This document shows positions 1 through 5,379 of a stretch of 7,280 nt of DNA, in pieces. The notes beneath the pieces are model-generated. The model had not been told where the DNA came from and searched no databases. It saw only the letters and a list, made by a program, of their open reading frames with translations. Source of the DNA: Actinomycetota bacterium (GTDB taxonomy: Bacteria > Actinomycetota > Acidimicrobiia > Acidimicrobiales > Ilumatobacteraceae); contig RFTA01000026.1 of assembly GCA_009923685.1 (NCBI GenBank), forward strand, positions 1 through 7,280. Reading direction: 5' to 3'. Every line of letters starts with the position of its first letter. Within the stretch, counting starts at the first letter, position 1. The position numbers were made by a program, and so were the translations under genes.

Positions 1-1
1 G

Positions 2-697
2 CCAGGTGTGCACAAAATCGGCGTGCCGACAATTTCTGGCACGGGGTCAGAGGCGACGCGCACGTGTGTTATGACAAATCTTGAAACTGGTTTGAAATTG
101 GGTATGAACAGCGACTTCACGGTTTTTGATCATGTCGTGCTTGACCCAAGCCTGACGCGATCGGTGCCGCGCAACCAATATTTTTATACGGGAATGGATG
201 CATATATTCACTGCATCGAGGCTCTTGCAGGTTCTTATCGCAATGCCATTGGTGACGCATATTCTCGCGAGACGGTGAACCTTTGTCGCAATGTTTTTTT
301 GAGCACCGACATGATGGCCGATGAGCGCCGCAGCGATCTAATGGTGGCGAGCTATCTCGGTGGGTGCGCGATTGCCACGAGTTATGTCGGCGTGGTGCAT
401 CCTTTTTCTGCGGCACTGAGTGTTGTGTTTGGTCTGCATCACTGTGTCGCCAACTGCATCGTGCTCAACGCTTTGGGCGAGTTTTACCCAGATGCGCATG
501 CAGAATTTCGCAAGATGATCGATCTGCAAAAAGTTGAACTACCACGCGGTATTTGCGCGAATCTCACCGGTGATTTGCGTGCGGCGTTGATTGCGGCGAC
601 GATCAAACACGAAAAGCCTCTGACGAACGCATTAGGCAGCAACTTTCGTAAGACGCTTACTGACGCAAGGATCATCTCGCTGTTCGAGAAGATGTAA
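2..697 (+). CDS. kdnB: Iron-containing alcohol dehydrogenase, KdnB-type (Kdo 8-oxidase-like), 5'-truncated by window edge
   Basis: This is the C-terminal two thirds of a group III Fe-dependent alcohol dehydrogenase. The frame is open to the left edge (PGVHKIGVPTISGTGSEATR...), so the GTG at 8 is an internal valine and not the start; the N-terminal nucleotide-binding part lies outside the window. Counting from that valine, the metal ligands expected of the family are all present: D64 and H68 in TGMDAYIHC, H131 in VVHPF, and H145 in LHHCVAN. The stretches GTGSEATRTCVM and VPRNQYFYTGMD are those I associate with Shewanella KdnB, which oxidises the C8 hydroxyl of Kdo to an aldehyde for amination. 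The adjacent downstream gene is a KdnA-like aminotransferase, which strongly supports the assignment. The stop at 695-697 is 23 nt before that gene. The true substrate may be another ulosonate, since the neighbouring synthase is NeuB-type. Confidence 0.85.
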   Translation, partial: PGVHKIGVPTISGTGSEATRTCVMTNLETGLKLGMNSDFTVFDHVVLDPSLTRSVPRNQYFYTGMDAYIHCIEALAGSYRNAIGDAYSRETVNLCRNVFLSTDMMADERRSDLMVASYLGGCAIATSYVGVVHPFSAALSVVFGLHHCVANCIVLNALGEFYPDAHAEFRKMIDLQKVELPRGICANLTGDLRAALIAATIKHEKPLTNALGSNFRKTLTDARIISLFEKM

Positions 698-720
698 AGA
701 TCTCAGAGTAAAATCAATTC

Positions 721-1881
721 ATGCCTGGATACGAGCTGATTGGCGCTGAAGAACAGGCTGAAGTCGACGACATCTTCAAACACGGCGGGGTTTTGTTTCG
801 CCATTCATTTGACGCGATTAGACAAGACCGATGGAAGGTGCGCGACTTTGAAAACGCTTTCGCCAAGGCGGTTGATGTGCCATTTGCTTTGGCTGTCACA
901 TCGGGCACTGCGGCGTTGCGAGTTGCCCTGGCCGTTCTAGATCTAAAGCCAGGCGACGAAGTAATCACCCAGAGTTTCACTTTTGTAGCGACGGTCGAGG
1001 CAATAATCGAGTCGGGTGCAACGCCAGTGTGTGCCGAGATCGATGGCACGTTGAACCTTGACCCAGAGTCGTTGAAGAGTCTGATCACTCCAAAAACAAA
1101 AGCGGTGATCGCCGTGCATATGTTGGGCACGCCAGCGAATTTATTTGAGATTGAGAACATCTGTCGCCAAAACAAGATCACTTTGATTGAAGATGCCGCG
1201 TGGGGTTGTGGTGGGTCGCTTGATAGTCGACCGCTAGGCGCATGGGGTCGCATGGGTACGTTTAGTTTCGACTTCGCAAAAACCATGACCACTGGCGAAG
1301 GTGGCATGATCGTGTTTCAAAATGAAGCCGATTACAAAGCCGCTGCCGCGTGGCACGATCATGGTCATGAAAATAATCCCGCGGTTCCCCGCTGGGAAGA
1401 CACTCGTGCCAGTAGCGGCTTCAATTTTCGCATGACAGAAATGCAGGGTGCGGTGGGCCTGGCTCAGTTGAAAAAACTTTCTACCGTTGTTTCGGCTCAG
1501 CGTAAAAATCGCGACTCTATGTGGTCGGCGATCAATAATCTGCCCGGCATCACCGCGCGTGAAGTGCCCGTGGGTTCGTATGAGACAGCAGACGCCTTGG
1601 TATTCAGTGTCAAAGACAATGCGACTGCACGGCAATGCCGCGATGCTCTTGTTGCCGAAGGTTTATCGACCAAGATTTTGCCCGAGGCAGTGACTTGGCA
1701 TTTCGCCGGCACATGGTCACACATGCCCGAACTTGTCGCCCGCCATGGTGGCGACCTATCAAAGGCTTTTGCAAGTTCACTAACCAGACTCGAGCGTGCA
1801 GTGTCTCTGCCGGTGGTCGTGAAAATGGATGAAGCCGTGCCGACAAGACTGCACAAAGCCTTGGCGAAGGTATTGAAATAG
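721..1881 (+). CDS. kdnA: PLP-dependent sugar aminotransferase, KdnA-type (DegT/DnrJ/EryC1 family)
   Basis: A 386-residue, full-length DegT/DnrJ/EryC1 aminotransferase. Visible landmarks in order are GGVLFRHSFD (22-31), the phosphate-binding SGTAA (61-65), the FTFVATVEAIIESGATP strand-helix (86-102), the cofactor-ring aspartate D158 in EDAAWGCGG, the Schiff-base lysine K187 in SFDFAKTMTTGEGG, and HDHGHENNP followed by FNFRMTEMQGAVGLAQL. The HDHGHENNP segment and overall pattern match what I recall of KdnA, which transfers an amino group (from glutamate in Shewanella) to the 8-aldehyde of oxidised Kdo, giving Kdo8N. Pairing with the preceding kdnB-like gene fits the two-step hydroxyl-to-amine conversion. 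The start at 721 gives the normal family N-terminus, although no clear Shine-Dalgarno motif precedes it. Only 6 nt separate its stop from the glycosyltransferase. The general class is certain; the exact sugar is inferred. Confidence 0.88.
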   Translation: MPGYELIGAEEQAEVDDIFKHGGVLFRHSFDAIRQDRWKVRDFENAFAKAVDVPFALAVTSGTAALRVALAVLDLKPGDEVITQSFTFVATVEAIIESGATPVCAEIDGTLNLDPESLKSLITPKTKAVIAVHMLGTPANLFEIENICRQNKITLIEDAAWGCGGSLDSRPLGAWGRMGTFSFDFAKTMTTGEGGMIVFQNEADYKAAAAWHDHGHENNPAVPRWEDTRASSGFNFRMTEMQGAVGLAQLKKLSTVVSAQRKNRDSMWSAINNLPGITAREVPVGSYETADALVFSVKDNATARQCRDALVAEGLSTKILPEAVTWHFAGTWSHMPELVARHGGDLSKAFASSLTRLERAVSLPVVVKMDEAVPTRLHKALAKVLK

Positions 1882-1887
1882 ACAATC

Positions 1888-2553
1888 ATGAGCTCACCAG
1901 TAATTTCGGTCATCGTCGCTTCTTATAACCAAGAAAAATATATTTCACGTTGTCTTCGATCTCTAATTTCGCAGACTATCTCACGCGACAAGTTCGAGAT
2001 CGTCGTCATTAATGATGGCAGCACCGATCGCAGCGCCGCGGTGCTCAGTGAATTTGCCAACGAAATTGTGTTGATTAACAACGAGAAAAACATTGGCTTA
2101 CCGGCCTCTTTAAACAAGGCGATTCGCCGTGCACGAGCACCATTTGTAGTGCGAGTCGACGCTGATGACTATGTGAACTCACAGTTTCTGCATTTGCTTC
2201 ACGAGTTTTTGCGAGAAAACAAATATATGGATGCTGTCGCGTGCGATTATCTCTTGGTCGACGAACAAGAAGAAGTGTTGGGTCGAAAAAATTGTCTCGC
2301 CGACCCAATTGCATGTGGCATCATGTTTCGCACCGAACAGTTGATTGATATCGGTTTATACGACGAAACTTTTTTGTTGCACGAAGAAACCGATCTTCGT
2401 CTGCGTTTCACCAAGAAATATCAGATTCATCGCCTCGAGTTGCCGCTTTACAGATATCGCCGTCATGAAAACAACGCGACCAACGATGCCGCGGCAATGG
2501 AGCATCACCGCCAAAGAATTATCCAAAAACACGGCAGCGAGTCGACAGAATAA
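1888..2553 (+). CDS. Small GT2-family glycosyltransferase
   Basis: A 221-residue, GT-A fold family 2 glycosyltransferase, essentially the catalytic domain alone. It has the N-terminal nucleotide-binding strand ISVIVASYNQEKYISRCLRSL (6-26), the UDP/CMP-contact motif INDGSTD (41-47), the metal-binding DADD (91-94) in place of the DxD motif, and an acidic HEETDLRLR block (165-173) where the catalytic base usually lies. A YRYRRHENNAT segment (188-197) follows near the C-terminus. I see no transmembrane segment or signal peptide, so it should act at the cytoplasmic face. Its place between the aminotransferase and the ulosonate synthase suggests it assembles the glycan that carries the amino sugar, but donor and acceptor cannot be read from sequence. 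The stop codon overlaps the next start in TAATG (2551-2555), indicating translational coupling. By eye it is somewhat more A+T-rich than its neighbours. Confidence 0.88.
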   Translation: MSSPVISVIVASYNQEKYISRCLRSLISQTISRDKFEIVVINDGSTDRSAAVLSEFANEIVLINNEKNIGLPASLNKAIRRARAPFVVRVDADDYVNSQFLHLLHEFLRENKYMDAVACDYLLVDEQEEVLGRKNCLADPIACGIMFRTEQLIDIGLYDETFLLHEETDLRLRFTKKYQIHRLELPLYRYRRHENNATNDAAAMEHHRQRIIQKHGSESTE

Positions 2554-3617
2554 TGACCCAAATAAAGTTCGGCGATCGGATGGTCGGTCAGAACGATCGA
2601 CCTTATGTGATCGCTGAAATCGGCGTAAATCATGAAGGCTCGTTGGCAACGGCGAAGTTATTGATTGAATCTGCGAAGCGTGGCGGTGCCGACGCGGCCA
2701 AATTTCAGACCTATAAGGCGGGTTTGATTGCCTCGAAGTTTTCGCCGTCATATTGGGATACGACCAAAGAGCCAACGACCAGTCAATACGAATTGTTCAC
2801 GAAATACGATGCCTTCGGCGAGGCTGAATACAAAGAATTGGCGTCGCACTGCAAAAAACACGGCATCGAATTTGTTTCGACACCATTTGATTTGGGCGCC
2901 GTCGAGATGCTCGACCCCCTCGTGCGGTATTTCAAGATTGCGTCGGCCGATATAACGAACCCGCCTTTGTTGAAAAAAGTCGCCGCGACGGGCAAGCCAG
3001 TTATTTTGTCGACCGGCGCGTCGAATATCGCCGAGATCGACGACGCGCTGACGATTTTGCGTGGTGCTGGCGCAAGAGAAATTTGTTTGATGCACTGCAT
3101 TCTTAATTATCCGACTCGCAACGAAAACGCGCATCTTGGCATGTTGGTCGATTTACACAATCGATATCCAGATTTGTTGCTCGGATACTCAGATCACACT
3201 TTGCCAAACGAACAAATGACAAGTTTGGTCGCCGCACATTTGCTCGGGGCCGTGGTACTAGAAAAGCACTTCACTCTTGACAAGACGCTGCCTGGCAACG
3301 ACCACTATCACGCGATGGACGAACATGACCTTGCTCGCTTTCAAGTCAACATAAAACAAGTGCACGAATTGCTTGGCCCTTCGCGATCAAAAGCGCCGAT
3401 CGCAACCGAAGAGATTTCTCGTCTCAATGCCCGTCGCAGCATCGTTTTGACCCGAGATCTCAAAAGCGGTCACGCGCTCGGCGAGCAAGATCTCGTTGCT
3501 AAGCGACCAGGCACGGGTATCAGCCCAATGAAGTGGGATGAAGTGCTCGGCAAAAAAATTACTCGCAATTTGCCGGAAGATCACATCTTGACTTGGGACG
3601 ATCTTTCTAAATCATGA
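2553..3617 (+). CDS. NeuB/SpsE-type ulosonic acid synthase (PEP-condensing) with C-terminal SAF domain
   Basis: A 354-residue, full-length member of the sialic acid synthase family, which condenses phosphoenolpyruvate with an open-chain aldose to form a 3-deoxy-ulosonic acid. The TIM barrel (about 1-280) shows AEIGVNHEGSL (21-31), AAKFQTYKA (48-56), FVSTPFD (107-113), FKIASADI (127-134), VILSTGAS (150-157), GYSDHT (211-216) and EKHFT (237-241). H215 and H239 are the expected divalent-metal ligands. The C-terminal SAF/antifreeze-like domain (about 290-350) has ARRSIV and KRPGTGISP. The active-site loop reads PGNDHYHAMD (247-256), where typical NeuB proteins have PGPDH..S, so the substrate is probably not ManNAc or another N-acetylhexosamine. 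In this operon it most likely makes the ulosonate that KdnB/KdnA then aminate. It begins at the TAATG overlap with the glycosyltransferase and ends in an ATGA overlap with the cytidylyltransferase. Confidence 0.88.
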   Translation: MTQIKFGDRMVGQNDRPYVIAEIGVNHEGSLATAKLLIESAKRGGADAAKFQTYKAGLIASKFSPSYWDTTKEPTTSQYELFTKYDAFGEAEYKELASHCKKHGIEFVSTPFDLGAVEMLDPLVRYFKIASADITNPPLLKKVAATGKPVILSTGASNIAEIDDALTILRGAGAREICLMHCILNYPTRNENAHLGMLVDLHNRYPDLLLGYSDHTLPNEQMTSLVAAHLLGAVVLEKHFTLDKTLPGNDHYHAMDEHDLARFQVNIKQVHELLGPSRSKAPIATEEISRLNARRSIVLTRDLKSGHALGEQDLVAKRPGTGISPMKWDEVLGKKITRNLPEDHILTWDDLSKS

Positions 3618-4318
3618 CTCGTGTTGTCGCCGTCGTTCAGGCGCGCATGGGTTCATCGAGGTTTCCGGGCAAGATGATGGCCAAACTCGGCGACCAAGAT
3701 TTGTTGACTTGGGTCTTGACCCGAGTTTGCGCTGCTACACAACTCGATCAGGTCGTACTTGCGACTTCGATCGCCAAAGACGACGATCAACTCGCAGATC
3801 GGGCGTCAAAGTTTGATGTGCTTGTGGTGAGGGGCAGTCAAGATGATGTACTCGATCGATTCACGCAGGCGGCAAAAGTAGCAAGTGCTGATTTACTGGT
3901 TCGAGTTTGCGCTGACAATCCGTTCGTCGCCGCCGAAGAAATAGATCGTTTAATTGTCGCCCATGAATCAGGCAACTATGACTATTCATGCAATCATCAG
4001 CAACGACTCGACAATCGATATGCCGATGGGTTCGGTGCCGAGGTTCTGTCGTCGAAATTGCTCTGCGACATTGCCGAGACGACAACCCAGCAATCGCATC
4101 GCGAACACGTCACGAGTTACATATGGGATAATTCGTCGAAATTCAAGATTCAAGCCGTTGTTGCACCGACCGAATTGGCGTATCCCGAAATCAAACTAGA
4201 CGTTGATACGCCCGAAGAGATGCAAAGGCTCAATGAATTCGTCGCAAAGTTTTCGATAACAACTTCGTCGAGTGCCGCAGAAATCGTCAGGTCGTTCATT
4301 AAATTTCAAAATTCGTGA
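3614..4318 (+). CDS. SpsF/NeuA-type cytidylyltransferase (CMP-ulosonate synthetase-like)
   Basis: A 234-residue nucleotidyltransferase of the SpsF / acylneuraminate cytidylyltransferase group. The N-terminal CTP-binding motif is VVQARMGSSRFPGKMM (7-22), unlike the PARxxSxRLPGKP of classical KdsB. Further landmarks are the metal-binding D101 in RVCADNPF (97-104), HREHVTSYIW (162-171) and LDVDTPEEM (195-203), all typical of SpsF proteins. The expected role is to activate the acidic sugar as its CMP derivative for a glycosyltransferase. It is a single domain of usual length with no membrane segment. The ATG at 3614 overlaps the synthase stop (ATGA, 3614-3617), so the two proteins are probably made in a fixed ratio, as expected for consecutive pathway steps. 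The ulosonate it recognises is not determinable from motifs alone. The last 20 or so residues are serine-rich and look poorly conserved. Confidence 0.87.
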   Translation: MTRVVAVVQARMGSSRFPGKMMAKLGDQDLLTWVLTRVCAATQLDQVVLATSIAKDDDQLADRASKFDVLVVRGSQDDVLDRFTQAAKVASADLLVRVCADNPFVAAEEIDRLIVAHESGNYDYSCNHQQRLDNRYADGFGAEVLSSKLLCDIAETTTQQSHREHVTSYIWDNSSKFKIQAVVAPTELAYPEIKLDVDTPEEMQRLNEFVAKFSITTSSSAAEIVRSFIKFQNS

Positions 4319-4331
4319 GTAGCGTGCAGGC

Positions 4332-4706
4332 ATGTCAAAATCAAAACCAAAAGTTGAAATTCCAAATACTCCTGCACCGACAGAATTAGTTGTCGAAGAC
4401 ATCGTCGTCGGTGACGGTCAAGAAGCCGTGAGCGGCAAGAGTGTTTCGGTTCACTATGTCGGGGTTGCTTGGAGCACCGCGAAACAATTCGATGCGTCAT
4501 GGGATCGCGACGAACCGTTCGAGTTTGGTCTTGGCGCCAGTCAAGTGATTGTCGGCTGGGACAAAGGTGTTGCGGGCATGAAAGTCGGTGGTCAGCGCAA
4601 ACTTACGATTCCGCCAGACATGGGTTACGGCAGTCGCGGTGCCGGCGGCGTAATCAAGGGCAACGAGACGCTTGTCTTCGTCGTCGACTTGTTGAACGTT
4701 TTTTAA
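4332..4706 (+). CDS. FKBP-type peptidyl-prolyl cis-trans isomerase
   Basis: A 124-residue cytoplasmic FKBP with one domain (about 32-124) after a 30-residue charged and proline-rich leader; there is no signal peptide. Compared with human FKBP12, the hydrophobic active-site pocket is intact: Y42 (VHYVG), F53-D54 (KQFDAS), F65, V72-I73, W76 (QVIVGWDKGV), Y99 (MGYGSRG), I108 and F116 (ETLVFVVDLL). It should therefore be an active prolyl isomerase. The leader and the VSVHYVGVAWST start of the domain resemble FKBPs I recall from Actinomycetota, which is one reason for the taxonomic suggestion. It starts 13 nt after the cytidylyltransferase, with a GCAGG just upstream as a weak ribosome site, so it is probably transcribed with the sugar operon although a functional link is unlikely. 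Its stop codon overlaps the convergent tdk stop. Confidence 0.93.
   Translation: MSKSKPKVEIPNTPAPTELVVEDIVVGDGQEAVSGKSVSVHYVGVAWSTAKQFDASWDRDEPFEFGLGASQVIVGWDKGVAGMKVGGQRKLTIPPDMGYGSRGAGGVIKGNETLVFVVDLLNVF
4703..4706. other. Shared convergent stop codons (FKBP / tdk) in a TTAA palindrome
   Basis: The four bases TTAA hold the TAA stop of the + strand FKBP (4704-4706) and, read on the other strand, the TAA stop of thymidine kinase (4705-4703). There is no intergenic space and I see no G+C-rich hairpin with a T tract on either side. Confidence 0.95.
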
Positions 4707-5308
4707 TCAGCCGAAATCTGTTTTTTGCGATAGTGGTTGCGGCATAGCAACTCGTATCGCACGACATCGCCGAACAACGGTGCAATGGTGTTCTTGTCGG
4801 TGTCACCGACCATCACCGTTTCACCTTCAAGCACAACCTTGTCGTTAACCAAACGAGCGTTGTTTGTCGCTCGTGCACCGCACCAGCACCGCGCTTCGAC
4901 TTGCATTTCGATTCGCTGATCTGCGATTTCGAGCAGTCGACGCGTGCCTTCAAAAAGAAGACCTTTAAAATCAGTGATCAGCCCGAATGCATAGACATCG
5001 ACATGCAATTCGTCGACGATCAGCGCGAGTTGATCGCATTGTTCTGTCGTGCAGAATTGTGCCTCGTCACAAACTATGAACTGCAACGGCATTCTTGAAA
5101 GCGCCAATTCAAAAAGATTCAACGCTGGCTCCATTTCAATCGCCGGTGTCGATACACCGAGTCGACTTGTAACTTGCCCGCCGTCACGATCAAGTTTTGT
5201 CAACAATAATCCAGCAAGACCACGGCTGGTGAGGTTGTGATTGATCTGCAAGGCGAGCGTGCTCTTACCCGAACCCATCGTGCCGTAGTTGAACCGCAGT
5301 GTCGCCAT
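4703..5308 (-). CDS. tdk: Thymidine kinase (type II, zinc-binding)
   Basis: Phosphorylates thymidine and deoxyuridine with ATP in the salvage pathway; cytoplasmic. I place the start at the ATG 5308-5306, giving 201 residues beginning MATLRFNYGTMGSGKST, the normal family N-terminus. The frame stays open further upstream to 5401, but that would add 31 unconserved residues and overlap deoC. The Walker A motif is GTMGSGKS (9-16), the catalytic glutamate is E82 in CDEAQF (80-85), and AFGLITDFKGLLFEG (107-121) follows. The structural zinc site is C141 and C143 in RCWCGARAT plus C189 and H192 in LCRNHY, the arrangement I associate with actinobacterial enzymes. The nucleoside-binding lasso VVLEGETVMVGDT (158-170) is intact. 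It is divergent from deoC and convergent with FKBP, so it appears monocistronic within the window. Confidence 0.95.
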   Translation of the reverse strand: MATLRFNYGTMGSGKSTLALQINHNLTSRGLAGLLLTKLDRDGGQVTSRLGVSTPAIEMEPALNLFELALSRMPLQFIVCDEAQFCTTEQCDQLALIVDELHVDVYAFGLITDFKGLLFEGTRRLLEIADQRIEMQVEARCWCGARATNNARLVNDKVVLEGETVMVGDTDKNTIAPLFGDVVRYELLCRNHYRKKQISAD

Positions 5309-5325
5309 CTCAGGGCGAAACGCTA

Positions 5326-5335
5326 CCTCGCGAGG
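5326..5335. repeat. 10-bp perfect palindrome CCTCGCGAGG
   Basis: CCTCG followed directly by its complement CGAGG; the symmetry does not extend to the flanking bases. It lies 17 nt upstream of the tdk start and 44 nt upstream of deoC. It could be half of an operator core, but a palindrome of this length also arises by chance in G+C-balanced DNA. Confidence 0.35.
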
Positions 5336-5365
5336 CGTGTTAATGAAAAAGCGTGACGGCGAATT

Positions 5366-5370
5366 AAGGT
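5366..5370 (+). promoter_or_regulatory. Ribosome binding site of deoC (AAGGT)
   Basis: AAGGT lies 9 nt before the ATG at 5380. It is one of the few recognisable Shine-Dalgarno-like motifs in the window and supports this ATG as the deoC start. Confidence 0.5.
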
Positions 5371-5379
5371 AAGTGTGCA

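Larger units (their letters stand above)
5309..5379. promoter_or_regulatory. Divergent tdk/deoC intergenic promoter region
   Basis: These 71 bases separate the tdk and deoC start codons and must hold the promoter or promoters for both genes unless they start inside each other's coding region. I could not find a convincing -35/-10 pair on either strand. The only ordered element is a perfect 10-bp inverted repeat at 5326-5335. Shared control of two deoxynucleoside-catabolism and salvage genes by one regulator bound here would make sense but is inference. Confidence 0.55.

Noticed and set aside
8..697. Alcohol dehydrogenase starting at GTG 8
   Set aside because: The residue falls in the middle of a conserved KPGVxKIGxPT-like segment and the N-terminal dehydrogenase domain is missing; the gene enters from outside the window.
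714..1913. Long antisense open frames across the aminotransferase gene (for example 714-1307 and 1497-1913 on the - strand)
   Set aside because: They lie opposite a clearly conserved gene, have low-complexity translations without family features, and are by-products of codon use on the coding strand.
2582..2602. GGTCG/CGACC inverted repeat shortly after the synthase start codon
   Set aside because: Five-base stem with an 11-nt loop in coding sequence that is generally rich in GATCG and TCGA words; no reason to call it regulatory.
3722..3914. 13-nt direct repeat CGAGTTTGCGCTG at 3722-3734 and 3902-3914
   Set aside because: Both copies encode the tripeptide-plus RVCA in the same frame of the cytidylyltransferase, one before a conserved DNP motif; it is codon coincidence, not a repeat element.
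5144..5159. Hairpin with a 6-bp stem (CGGTGT/ACACCG) and CGAT loop inside tdk
   Set aside because: It is well inside the tdk coding region, has no T tract, and encodes ordinary residues of the protein; best explained by chance.
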